Both the position numbers and the translations under genes were made by a program. From Pseudomonas fluvialis (GTDB lineage: Bacteria > Pseudomonadota > Gammaproteobacteria > Pseudomonadales > Pseudomonadaceae), in contig NZ_JACHLL010000002.1 of assembly GCF_014207935.1 (NCBI RefSeq), positions 134,281-198,280 of the forward strand: a DNA stretch of 64,000 nucleotides, given 5' to 3'. Numbering within the stretch: position 1 is the first letter of the stretch; every line of letters begins with the position of its first letter. Positions 7,688-16,160 of the stretch are shown piece after piece. Below the pieces are notes generated by a model that saw only the letters and a list, made by a program, of their open reading frames with translations, was not told the origin of the DNA and ran no database searches.

Positions 7688-8962
7688 TCAAAAATGCCAT
7701 GTGGCACCGCCGCCGATGATGTGCAGCAGACTGTTTTTGTATTCACCGGAAAGCGTTTGGCCAGACAGTTCTTTGCTTTGCTGCACAGGCATATCGCCCA
7801 TCCAAACCAGGGTGTACGCCATGTGCAGATCCAGCCCAGCATCCACTTGATAATTGAAGCCAGTAGCCAGACGCCAGTTCTCGGCCATCGGGTTGTCCAC
7901 GGTGCGGTGCTTATCCTCCACCGCCGAGCTGTCATAGGCCACGCCCATGTTCCAGCGCAGCTTGGGATTGAGCTGATGCTGCGCGCCGAGGGACAGGTGC
8001 CAGGTGTCTTGGTACTGGCGGTCGGCTACGGTGGATGTAGTGATCAAATTGCTGTCGATCTCAACGCCGATCCTGCCGAACTCGCTCCAGTCCTGCCAGC
8101 CGAGGCTGCCAAGCAGTTTCCAGTCGCCGTTCAACTGATGGGCCAGGCTGGCAGTCAGGGTCTGCGGCACGGTCATGTCGGCGTCAATTCTGTCAGATGT
8201 AAACTCACTCAAAGCCATTTCGAGCAGCGGATTACTGACATCATTCAGCTCCGGAGAATCAGAAAAATCCAAGTCCACAGCACTGGTGTACGCAAGTCCA
8301 AGTTTGGTTTGCGCGTTCAGTTGGTAGAGCAGACCGAGATTGGCACCTACCCCCCAATCGCTATCCCGGTACTCCAATTGACCATCCTGATCAGCATTGC
8401 CGACGCCCGGTAGATTGTTATTGATCGCCGAATCGCTCTTGAAAAATCCATACATGAAGCGTGGCCCCACACCGACGGTAAGGTCATTGGTCAGCTGATA
8501 GGCATAGCTCGGTTGCAATGAAATACCAATCACCGTGCTGTTCTGGGCAAAGTAACGGCCCTCCCAGTCATCGTCGTAATCGAGTGCCAGGCCGAAGTTG
8601 CCATACAGGGCAAAGCCGATGCTGGAACGATCATCCAGCTCATGGCTGATGAACAGGCTGCTACCTGGCAATGCCACCAGCGGATTGCCCCCTTCATTGC
8701 CGCTGTAGCTGTTGCTGCTGTCCCGGGAGAAGCCGAGGTCACCTAGAATCAGCTGGCCGTTGGCATTGATTTGAGTGCCCTGTAGTTCGGCCAGACCGGC
8801 AGGGTTGGTCATTTGCACGCTGGGGTCAGTTGCAAGGGCGGCCGCACCGGCGTTGGCCAGCCCCATCCCTTCCTGGCCTGCCTCATACAGGCTGATACCA
8901 CCCGCCATACTGGCCAGGGGAAACAGCAGCGCAGAGCAGGCAAATAATGAGCGTGAAAACAT
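7688..8962 (-). CDS. OmpP1/FadL-family outer-membrane channel
   Basis: A 424-residue outer-membrane beta-barrel. A signal peptide ends at SMA-GG, and the mature start (GISLYEAGQEGMGLANAG, then TDPSVQMTNPAGLAEL) is the hallmark of FadL/TodX transporters, with the NPAG motif and a plug-forming N-terminus; the final residue is phenylalanine, as needed for barrel insertion. Start at 8962 chosen because it opens directly on the signal peptide and has a GAGG upstream. FadL proteins let hydrophobic compounds cross the outer membrane. Its place between two exported amidohydrolase genes (gaps about 150 and 120 bp) suggests it imports their substrate or products. Confidence 0.85.
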   Translation of the reverse strand: MFSRSLFACSALLFPLASMAGGISLYEAGQEGMGLANAGAAALATDPSVQMTNPAGLAELQGTQINANGQLILGDLGFSRDSSNSYSGNEGGNPLVALPGSSLFISHELDDRSSIGFALYGNFGLALDYDDDWEGRYFAQNSTVIGISLQPSYAYQLTNDLTVGVGPRFMYGFFKSDSAINNNLPGVGNADQDGQLEYRDSDWGVGANLGLLYQLNAQTKLGLAYTSAVDLDFSDSPELNDVSNPLLEMALSEFTSDRIDADMTVPQTLTASLAHQLNGDWKLLGSLGWQDWSEFGRIGVEIDSNLITTSTVADRQYQDTWHLSLGAQHQLNPKLRWNMGVAYDSSAVEDKHRTVDNPMAENWRLATGFNYQVDAGLDLHMAYTLVWMGDMPVQQSKELSGQTLSGEYKNSLLHIIGGGATWHF

Positions 8963-9083
8963 CAAGGAGCCTCTAGATCGGCAGGTGTTATTCAAGAAGT
9001 CGGGATCATAGCGGCGAGTAACTGTTGTGCAGCTGGGCATTAGCCCAGCCTCTTATCGAAGAAAACGAGCGGTAACGCAGCAT

Positions 9084-11072
9084 TTACTGCGTCAGCCCAT
9101 TACCCGTCACAAAGGATGGCGACACCTGGGCCATACGCATCATCCCGAGGGTGCCATGGTTGTTGCAGCTCTCAGCCTCGGCCTTCAGTTTGGCCAGTGC
9201 CTGCGCATCCAGCGGCACCAGAGCCGCCAGGGCGGCACGCTGCTCATCGTTCAACTCCAACCCCGGCTTGGCCGCTGCATACTGACGCACCTCAAGCCCG
9301 GGCTGCTGCTGGATATCGCTGACCGGCTGCACGCGGCCACCGAGCACGGTGCCCCACACCTTGATGTCCTTCAGGGCCATGGGCTCAACGCTGTAGGGGT
9401 CCGCCTCCAGCACGGTAAAGTCGGCGAACTTGCCGGCCTGGATGCTGCCAATGCGCTCTTCCTCACCGAGTGTGTAGGCCGCATCGATGGTGATCATCTT
9501 CAGCGCCTGCTCGACCGTCACTCGCTCATCCGGGGCCAGCACCTTGCCGCTCAGGCCAATCCGGTTGGCCGCGATCCAGGCCCACTCCAGTGGCCGCGGT
9601 GGCCCCATGGGGGTATCGGAGTGCAGGCTGACCACGTTGCCGGCATCCAGCAGGGTCTTCAGCCGGGCGGCGGTATGGGCACGGTCGGTTCCGAGCATCG
9701 GCGCGTTGTACTCACCGCGGTAATGCACATAGTAGGGATTGACCGAGGCCACGCCGCCCAGTGCCTTGAGCCGGCGGGCCATTTCCGGGGTGGTCAGGCC
9801 GAAGTGCTCGACCGTGAAACGGTGATCGAAGCGCGGGTACTGCGCTTGCATCGCCGCCAGGGCATCGAGCGTGGACTGATTGCCCGCGTTGCCGTTGCTA
9901 TGGATATGCACCTGCATGCCTGCCTTCCACCACGGCAGCATGTTGCGCACGATTTCTTCACCCGGCTGCTGGATGTAAACGCCTTTGCGGCCATCAATGT
10001 AGCCAGGCTGATCGACCATCATGCCCAGGCCAATGAAGGAGTCATCGCTGAAGAATTTAACCCCCTTGAACATCAGGGTGTCGGTGGACTTGGCCTCCAG
10101 TGATTTGACGAACTCGACGGCCTCGGCCTTTTTCGCCGCCATCACCGTTGCACCGTCGCTCACGGTCACCAGTCGCGTGCGCGTCTGCGGGTCATTGAAG
10201 ACCTTGTCCAGCAGTACCTGCTCCAGCTCCAGGTTGAAGGTGCCCATCACCAGTTCCGACTGAGTGGTGATGCCGCCCTTGAGGCTCAGATCGAGCATCG
10301 AGCGCACTCGGGGAATCGAGCTCTCCAGTTTCAGGTAAGGCGCCAACACTTTTTGCATCACCATCAGGCCCGCGGTGACACCAAGAAACTGGCCATTGAG
10401 CTTGCCGTCCGGACCGGCCTGCACACCGTTGACCTTGAGCGCCGCATCGGTGATCTGCTGCTTTTTCAGCAGAGCACTATTGGCGTAGATGAAGTGCCCG
10501 GAAGCATCCCAGACGATAATCGGCTGGGTGCTGGAGATGCTGTCCAGCACCTGCTTGTCCAGGTGCCGGCCACCCATGGCCACCACATCCCAGCCCCAGA
10601 CCAGCACGGTCTCGTTCGGGTCTTTGGCCTCGGCAACGTACTGTTTGATCAGCTTGAGCGCATCCTCGGCATCCTTCACCCCGGGAAAATCCGGGCCATA
10701 GGGCTGCGCAGTAGGAATGGCGGAAACCAGCGGCAGGTTGAGTTCAATGCCACCGAGCAGAGGATGGCCATGGGCCTCAACGAAACCAGGCAACACCACC
10801 TTGTCTGCCAGGCTCTTGTCCAGCTGGTAGGTCTTGCCCGCCAGCCAGGGCTCCAGATCCTGCAAATCACGCCCCACCGAGAGAATCTTGCCATCCTGCA
10901 CCGCTACTGTGGTGGCCTGCGGCCAGCCCGGGTCCATGGTGATGAACTTCTTGGCAACAAAGACGGTTATCGGTGTTGCTGCAGTGTCAGCCGCGCTGGC
11001 AGAGAGCGTGACAGGCATGGCGACCAGAGCGCCGGCAATCGCCCGAGCAATCCTTGAAACAATGCGACTCAT
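9084..11072 (-). CDS. Second exported YtcJ-like amidohydrolase
   Basis: A 662-residue amidohydrolase with a signal peptide (SRIARAIAGALVAMPVTLSASA). HxH metal ligands are in PGFVEAHGHPLLGG (H101, H103), followed by VWDASGHFIYANSALL, QVHIHSNGNAGNQSTLDAL, VEHFGL and SLHSDTPMGPP. After the usual GSIQAGKFADFTVLEADP end there is an extra C-terminal extension of about 90 residues rich in alanine and glutamate. The ATG at 11072 has a strong AGGAGG site; the longer frame to 11147 has none. It leads the leftward trio with the FadL-type channel and the 611-residue amidohydrolase but is clearly diverged from the latter, so the two may act on different bonds. Confidence 0.85.
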   Translation of the reverse strand: MSRIVSRIARAIAGALVAMPVTLSASAADTAATPITVFVAKKFITMDPGWPQATTVAVQDGKILSVGRDLQDLEPWLAGKTYQLDKSLADKVVLPGFVEAHGHPLLGGIELNLPLVSAIPTAQPYGPDFPGVKDAEDALKLIKQYVAEAKDPNETVLVWGWDVVAMGGRHLDKQVLDSISSTQPIIVWDASGHFIYANSALLKKQQITDAALKVNGVQAGPDGKLNGQFLGVTAGLMVMQKVLAPYLKLESSIPRVRSMLDLSLKGGITTQSELVMGTFNLELEQVLLDKVFNDPQTRTRLVTVSDGATVMAAKKAEAVEFVKSLEAKSTDTLMFKGVKFFSDDSFIGLGMMVDQPGYIDGRKGVYIQQPGEEIVRNMLPWWKAGMQVHIHSNGNAGNQSTLDALAAMQAQYPRFDHRFTVEHFGLTTPEMARRLKALGGVASVNPYYVHYRGEYNAPMLGTDRAHTAARLKTLLDAGNVVSLHSDTPMGPPRPLEWAWIAANRIGLSGKVLAPDERVTVEQALKMITIDAAYTLGEEERIGSIQAGKFADFTVLEADPYSVEPMALKDIKVWGTVLGGRVQPVSDIQQQPGLEVRQYAAAKPGLELNDEQRAALAALVPLDAQALAKLKAEAESCNNHGTLGMMRMAQVSPSFVTGNGLTQ

Positions 11073-11209
11073 AACCCCTTCCTCCTGATAGGCAGGATCT
11101 GCCGGCAAGGGCTGATCCTTGTCATAGTGCGGCTCGGCCAAGCGCAATGAGACCCGCTAAAGTTGGCTAACGGTATCTCAGGTCAGGCAATAAATACATG
11201 ACACTTTGG

Positions 11210-12310
11210 TCAATTTCCGACGTCTCCGCCGATCTGATTAGCTCCACTCTCTGGCCAGATGAAGGTTTGCACAACCGCGCTTACCAGTGCTCCCAGTAAG
11301 ATACCAATCAATCGATCGCGTATTACCGGCAGATCAGTGCTAGGACCAAATGACTCCAACAGTGCAAGGGCATAACAGAAAGCAATTTGAATACCTGCAT
11401 AGGCAATGCGCTCTGAGCCAGCAGCAATCCAGGCACCCAAAGCGAGCACAGGTAGGCTCATAAGCAATAAACCCACGATACTCTCTAGTCTTGGCATGAC
11501 GAAAACCATACATGCCAGTGCGAGTGCGCTTCCCACAATGCAGCCGCTCACTCGCAAAAGAATTTTGTGTTGGACAGCTGCCAAACTGGGCATGGCAACG
11601 ATCAGGCAAGTAAGCATGGCTGTATGAATTCCAGGCCAATCCAGCCCGTTGTACAGCAAGTAGCAGAGCATTGCGGCCAGCCATGCTTTGAGTGCAAAGC
11701 GTGGATACGCAGAATTGGTCAGAGCATCAGCGGCGAGCAGGGTCGAATCGCTATTTGATGGTTCAGAAGGAAGCGCAGGCTTCCGAGGGTGAATGACCTC
11801 GCTGACCAGTAAGGCAACTACAACTGCGTAGCAACCTGCCACCCATGCCCATAAGCAAGCACGTAGCAGTAGCTCTGGAGTTGGCACTAAATCTACCAAG
11901 CTCTGCACATACAGGGTGATTAGGGCAATACAGAAAAATATTGGCCCAAGTCGAGTCGCCCTCATCAGGAAAGCGCATACAAGAAAAACAAGACTGGCCC
12001 CAATAATGCGTAGAAGCGGTAGATCATAGGTAAAGCGTAATAGCAGGATTGCAGTGGCGACACCCAATGTGACGCCCAATAACATCAGAACTCCGACCAG
12101 GCGAGTCATCGCTAGAGTTGGCTGATTAGCATAGAAAACCATCACCAGAGACAGCGCTAGTAGTGGTACCTGAAGAGACATGGAGATAAGAATAATCAAA
12201 CTGCACGAGAGCAAGTGACGTGCAACGAGAGCTCCTCTCCCCGGGGTAGGCTGAAGCTCTCGCTGCAGCAAGTGAAACAGCTGAGTTGGATATGCGCTTT
12301 GCTCACTCAT
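11210..12310 (-). CDS. FUSC-family inner-membrane protein (MdtO-like)
   Basis: A 366-residue integral membrane protein with two blocks of about five hydrophobic helices separated by a soluble linker (HPRKPALPSEPSNSDS). This resembles the fusaric-acid/aromatic-acid exporter (FUSC) family, though it is about half the length of E. coli MdtO or AaeB. The start ATG at 12310 overlaps the end of the membrane-fusion gene by eight bases; it forms an efflux unit with that gene and the YtcA-like gene. No outer-membrane factor gene is nearby, so export would need an unlinked TolC-type protein. Base composition is less GC-rich than the flanks. Confidence 0.78.
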   Translation of the reverse strand: MSEQSAYPTQLFHLLQRELQPTPGRGALVARHLLSCSLIILISMSLQVPLLALSLVMVFYANQPTLAMTRLVGVLMLLGVTLGVATAILLLRFTYDLPLLRIIGASLVFLVCAFLMRATRLGPIFFCIALITLYVQSLVDLVPTPELLLRACLWAWVAGCYAVVVALLVSEVIHPRKPALPSEPSNSDSTLLAADALTNSAYPRFALKAWLAAMLCYLLYNGLDWPGIHTAMLTCLIVAMPSLAAVQHKILLRVSGCIVGSALALACMVFVMPRLESIVGLLLMSLPVLALGAWIAAGSERIAYAGIQIAFCYALALLESFGPSTDLPVIRDRLIGILLGALVSAVVQTFIWPESGANQIGGDVGN

Positions 12311-13322
12311 CAGCGTTAACAGTTTCAATCTGCGCGACTGCGGAAGCTCCCAGGCGGAACAGTTCTGGATCAGCGTTATCCACCCTAATACGTACCGGGA
12401 AGCGTTGAGCAACTCGAACCCAGTTAATTGATCGTGCAACCTTGGGAAGCCCGGCTACCTCACTTCCTCCATCATCAGGAAACACACCGTAACCCACCGA
12501 GTCGACAATGCCACTAAAGCGACGACTCGTATCACTCATCAGATATACCCGGCTCCGGGATCCGGGGCGAATCCCGGCTAGCTCCGTCTCACGAAAGTTA
12601 GCCACTACATACCACTGCCGACTATCGATCATGGTGAATAGGGGACGACCTGCGGCAGCGTACTGTCCGTTAGCGCGCTTTAGTCCGACAATCCGCCCGT
12701 CAAATGGCGCGCGAACTACTGAATGCTCGACGCTTAGCTGTGCGCCCGAGATTTTAGCTTCCAGGACTGCCCGCTTCGCCACTAGAGCATCGACCCCGCT
12801 CACTGCAGCTTCTGCTTGACTGGCACGAAGCAATGCCGCATCCAAATCAGCGCGAGCGCTGACGTCGGCGGTGCGAGCCTGCTCGAGGCGCTCTGCGGAA
12901 ACATACCCTTTAGCCTTAAGAGGCAACAGTCGTCGCAGACTATCAGCCGCTTGTATAGACGCTGCTCTGGCGCTAGCCACACTCGCTCGACTGGCCTTGG
13001 CGTTAAATTCCTGCGCATCCACTTGGCGCTGGGTCAGTTCAATCTCTTTATTGAGTGCTACCAACGAGGCGCTAGCCTGGCGCAGGGCATCTTCATAAGC
13101 GCGAGCATCGATTCGAAATAGCACTTCGCCTTCTCTCACCTGCTGGTTCTCGCGCACAGCCAGCTCAATGATTCGACCGCTGACCTCAGGAGTGATCTCT
13201 ACAGTATCGGCGTAAACATAGGCATCGTCAGTACGAGGTACCTGATCCAGATACCAGACCACAATAAGCAGCAGACTCAGGGTCAATATTGTTAACAAGA
13301 GGAGAGAGAGGCGCCGACTCAT
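12303..13322 (-). CDS. HlyD-family membrane-fusion protein (MdtN-like)
   Basis: A 339-residue periplasmic adaptor: one N-terminal membrane helix (LSLLLLTILTLSLLLIVVWYL), then the lipoyl/barrel start VEITPEVSGRIIELAVRENQQVREGEVLFRID, a central coiled coil of about 100 residues, and the return strand SVVRAPFDGRIVGLKRANGQYAAAGRPLF. It links an inner-membrane exporter to an outer-membrane channel. The ATG at 13322 overlaps the YtcA-like stop as ATGA, and its own end overlaps the FUSC gene, which is the order ytcA-mdtN-mdtO known in E. coli. Confidence 0.88.
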   Translation of the reverse strand: MSRRLSLLLLTILTLSLLLIVVWYLDQVPRTDDAYVYADTVEITPEVSGRIIELAVRENQQVREGEVLFRIDARAYEDALRQASASLVALNKEIELTQRQVDAQEFNAKASRASVASARAASIQAADSLRRLLPLKAKGYVSAERLEQARTADVSARADLDAALLRASQAEAAVSGVDALVAKRAVLEAKISGAQLSVEHSVVRAPFDGRIVGLKRANGQYAAAGRPLFTMIDSRQWYVVANFRETELAGIRPGSRSRVYLMSDTSRRFSGIVDSVGYGVFPDDGGSEVAGLPKVARSINWVRVAQRFPVRIRVDNADPELFRLGASAVAQIETVNADE

Positions 13323-13603
13323 GAGGCACCCCGTACAATTGGCCCGAAAAACAACAGCCAACAAACTAGAGAAAACGTGGAGAATAGCAGCGGATAGGTT
13401 ATAACCGCAGGAGCCAGCCAACTTGCACCGCTTGATACTCTATGCACTACTGCTGTCAGTATTAAGGCTGCCACTGCGCAAAACAGCCAGTCCGGGAAAT
13501 AAGCTCCAAGCAGGTTTAGCGATGGTGAGTAAGAGCATGCCGATATAGCGCAAGTTAACCCAATAAAAGCACATTTCGCGCTATGTTTAACGAGTGGATG
13601 CAT
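13319..13603 (-). CDS. YtcA-family small membrane protein
   Basis: A 94-residue protein with an N-terminal segment ending in a lipobox-like LTCAISAC and two hydrophobic helices (PDWLFCAVAALILTAVV and ITYPLLFSTFSLVCWLLFF). The SPSLNLLGAYFPDWLFC stretch resembles E. coli YtcA, which is encoded just before mdtN. I chose the ATG at 13603, which has AGGGGAA upstream, over the one at 13621. It starts the efflux operon and is translationally coupled to the adaptor gene. Role in the pump unknown. Confidence 0.75.
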   Translation of the reverse strand: MHPLVKHSAKCAFIGLTCAISACSYSPSLNLLGAYFPDWLFCAVAALILTAVVHRVSSGASWLAPAVITYPLLFSTFSLVCWLLFFGPIVRGAS

Positions 13604-13799
13604 CCTATTCCCCTGGAGCATTCTGTTTTCCGCAGACCGTTTCGTTTAAGTCAGGCAGCCATGGCCTTGGCTGCTTGATGATGGAAGCTTGCCTCAACCA
13701 GGCAGCCACGACCACTGTGACAAGCGTTGCTGGCGGCCTTACTAAAATCTGCAAGGGATGAACAAGCCGCATTTCTATACCCAAACTAACGTCCTTGCA

Positions 13800-14280
13800 T
13801 AGTCTACGTCCCATCTCTGCGCTATAGCGGCGACGGTAATGAGACGAGGCACAATACGGTCACGCGGGGTCTGGTTGCGATCCGACCTTGGTTGAGAGTG
13901 CAGCACTGGCGCAAGTGCGGACGAACTGGAGCGCTCAACGCTCACTCAAGCCGCGGGTCTTCATGTGGCGCACCAGATCTCGACGGAGGGGGCACTCATC
14001 ACACACTCTCGCAAGATCTCTCAGGTGACCTCAACCGCCAGCATCGACTCAGCGAGCATATTCTTCAGACAGGAGTTTTCGCTTTTAAGCTCCTTCAACT
14101 GCTTGGCATCCGACACGCTCATCCGACCGAACTTGCTGCGCCAGTGAAGGTAGTATCTGGCATCAGAGAAACCGTGCCGACTGCACAACTCTTTGATCCG
14201 CAGCTCTGCCTCGGCTTCGTTCAGATAACCAATGATTTGCTCTTCTGTGAAACGCTTCTTCATGTCCAATCTCCTGGTTA
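13800..14280 (-). mobile_element. Decayed IS3-family insertion sequence remnant
   Basis: On the minus strand an OrfA-like transposase frame (14021-14269) is followed by a broken OrfB start. Translating past the OrfA stop in shifted frames gives VRHMKTRGLSER at 13973-13938, then a stop, then ALQFVRTCASA and, with further shifts, RIV and YRRRYSAEM, all matching the early part of typical IS3-group OrfB proteins. Most of OrfB is missing and no clear terminal inverted repeats were found, so the limits are approximate. It sits beside the lower-GC efflux operon, consistent with past transfer or rearrangement. Confidence 0.72.
14021..14269 (-). pseudogene. IS3-family transposase OrfA, truncated
   Basis: An 82-residue frame starting MKKRFTEEQIIGYLNEAEAE, with a helix-turn-helix (IKELCSRHGFSDARYYLHWRSKFG) and a leucine-zipper-like end (KQLKELKSENSCLKNMLAES) typical of IS3-group OrfA. 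Two signs of decay: an extra H in YYLHWRSKFG compared with the usual YYLWRSKFG, and an early stop (AVEVT then TGA) where complete OrfA proteins continue for a further few residues and frameshift into OrfB. Not expected to be active. Confidence 0.75.
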
Positions 14281-14523
14281 CTGGGATTGGATTCCAAAGC
14301 TGAGCTCTGTGGAACGAAGCCGGGCCGCCTATTTTTTGGCGTCAAAGACTGGTCTAAATACCAAGGCGACACTATGATCCCGAGCACACACAAAACATCC
14401 AGCAGACCTTAAAGCGCTCGCCAAGAACCCTGGACTCGCAGCAGGGCCAGCCAATGGCATAAAGCACTGACAAAGCTGGGGATTTCAATATGTATTGGTA
14501 CTACTAGCCCTTTTGGCAGCCTC

Positions 14524-15702
14524 ATGGACATCATTCCGATTTACAACCCTAAAACACTTCTTGCGCTCACCAGCCTGCTAACGGTTGCAATGGCAAGCGT
14601 CCTCCAGTTGATGTCACTAGCGACCATTCAACGGATTGCTGGTATCAGCTATTGGGCATCCGGCGCGCTGCTGGCTGCGATCGCAAGTTCCCTCATCGTT
14701 TTGCGAGACGCGGCCCCAGCTTGGCTCACATTTACATCCGCGAATACGACGGTAATGCTGGCGTACAGCTGCTTTTGGATCGGTAGCGCCAAGTACTTCG
14801 GACAGCCGATCAACCTCAAACCATGGGCTGTTTTTTTCGCAACAACCTGGCTTATACAGGCCTACTTCACCTATGGACTGGAAAGCTTGCGCGGACGCTA
14901 TATAAGCACCACAGGCTTTATCTTCGTCGCCAGTCTTATGCACGCCATGGTATTCGCTCGTGAAATTTATCGAGGTCATACCGTTAATAAGCAGCTCCGT
15001 ATTGGCACCATCTTCACAGGCTCTTGCATCGTATTTTCAACCTTAATCTTCGGTGCGCGATGGGTGCATGCTGTTGTCCTACCTCAAGACGGGCACGGGA
15101 TACTGGACACATCATTACCGCAAGTACTGTATCTAGGCGCCTATAGCTTCGGGCTACTGATAATGAGCATCGGCTTTTTATTGCTCGTGTCGGAGAAGAT
15201 TCGCCGCAACTTCGAAGATTTGGCCATGACTGATGCACTTACAGGTGTTAGCAGTCGGCGCGCGGTTATTGAGGCCGCTCATGATCTTTTTCAACGCAGC
15301 CGACGTAACGAACGCCCGTTTGCTCTGATGATGCTTGATCTCGACCATTTCAAGTCGGTCAACGACAAATACGGCCATCAAATCGGCGATCAAGTACTGC
15401 AGGCTTTTTGTCGCCGTATAGAAGTAGTACTTCGCAGTTCGGATCTACTCGGCCGGCTTGGTGGGGAGGAATTTGTTGTGCTGATGCCGGATACGAATCT
15501 GGGGCAGGCAAAGGAACTTGCGGAGCGGTTGTTAAAGACCTCCTCTGCCGTCAGTGATCCACAGCTGCCAGTACTAACAGCAAGTATCGGAATTTCTGAG
15601 TGGCGCCAACACGACAGATCGCTGGATGAATTGTTAGGTCGTGCTGATCGCGCACTCTATGCAGCCAAGACTGAGGGGCGTAATCGAGCGGTGGCAGACT
15701 AA
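14524..15702 (+). CDS. Membrane-bound diguanylate cyclase (GGDEF)
   Basis: A 392-residue protein with about seven predicted membrane helices in residues 10-225 and a GGDEF domain in 235-390. The active-site motif is intact (GGEEF, residues 313-317), with an inhibitory RxxD site (RSSD, 304-307) exactly five residues before it, so it should make cyclic di-GMP from GTP and be feedback-inhibited. LDLDHFKSVNDKYGHQIGD is the nucleotide-binding region. The membrane part resembles no named sensor I know. No strong ribosome site is seen. It lies in the lower-GC patch and is alone on its strand. Cyclic di-GMP would be expected to affect the flagellar genes elsewhere in this window. Confidence 0.88.
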   Translation: MDIIPIYNPKTLLALTSLLTVAMASVLQLMSLATIQRIAGISYWASGALLAAIASSLIVLRDAAPAWLTFTSANTTVMLAYSCFWIGSAKYFGQPINLKPWAVFFATTWLIQAYFTYGLESLRGRYISTTGFIFVASLMHAMVFAREIYRGHTVNKQLRIGTIFTGSCIVFSTLIFGARWVHAVVLPQDGHGILDTSLPQVLYLGAYSFGLLIMSIGFLLLVSEKIRRNFEDLAMTDALTGVSSRRAVIEAAHDLFQRSRRNERPFALMMLDLDHFKSVNDKYGHQIGDQVLQAFCRRIEVVLRSSDLLGRLGGEEFVVLMPDTNLGQAKELAERLLKTSSAVSDPQLPVLTASIGISEWRQHDRSLDELLGRADRALYAAKTEGRNRAVAD

Positions 15703-15861
15703 GCGCACATGCGCCAGCCTGATAGAGCATCAAACGCCTAGCCGACACTCTGGTCCACGTTCAAAAGTATTCCGCGAGTCGCCCGCGGCTATACACGGCC
15801 AACACAATTAGCGTTCCCCCGGCATCAACGCAGCATTGGCGCAAGCCAAACCCCAAGCAGG

Positions 15862-15884
15862 AAAAGCCCGGCGACAACCGGGCT
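15862..15884 (-). terminator. Terminator of the ssu operon
   Basis: Read on the minus strand: AGCCCGG, loop of six, CCGGGCT, then TTTTCC. It lies about 20 bp after the ssuF stop and so ends the sulfonate operon. The remainder of 15703-15904 shows no gene. Confidence 0.78.
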
Positions 15885-15904
15885 GATGTCCGTTCAGCCA
15901 GCAT

Positions 15905-16120
15905 TTACAACTTGGCGATCGATACCTCGGTGGATTTGACGAAGGCGATCACTTCGCTGCCCACGCCCAGCTCCAGCTCGCGCACGGAACGGGTGGTGAT
16001 CACCGAAGTGACGATGCCGCCGGCGGTCTGCACGTCGATTTCCGACAGTACGTCGCCGGTGACGATTTCCTTGATGGTGCCTTTGAACTGGTTACGGACG
16101 TTGATGGCTTTGATGGTCAT
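15905..16120 (-). CDS. ssuF: Molybdopterin-binding (Mop/TOBE) protein SsuF
   Basis: A 71-residue single Mop/TOBE domain (MTIKAINVRNQFKGTIKEI ... IDVQTAGGIVTSVITTRSV ... VGSEVIAFVKSTEVSIAKL). Such domains bind molybdate or molybdopterin as oligomers. Start at 16120 has an AAGGAG site eight bases upstream. It is the last gene of the ssu operon; in pseudomonads ssuF is needed for growth on sulfonates, though its molecular role is not settled. Confidence 0.88.
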   Translation of the reverse strand: MTIKAINVRNQFKGTIKEIVTGDVLSEIDVQTAGGIVTSVITTRSVRELELGVGSEVIAFVKSTEVSIAKL

Positions 16121-16160
16121 GGTCTTGCTCCTTGGATCATGGGTAGGGATGAGGTTTTGC

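Noticed and set aside
12816..13121. Small plus-strand genes within the membrane-fusion gene
   Set aside because: They mirror the coiled-coil codons of the HlyD-type protein and lack start signals.
13605..13814. Separate 69-residue gene between the IS remnant and ytcA-like gene
   Set aside because: No ribosome site or family; the frame runs from decayed orfB sequence into the efflux operon leader.
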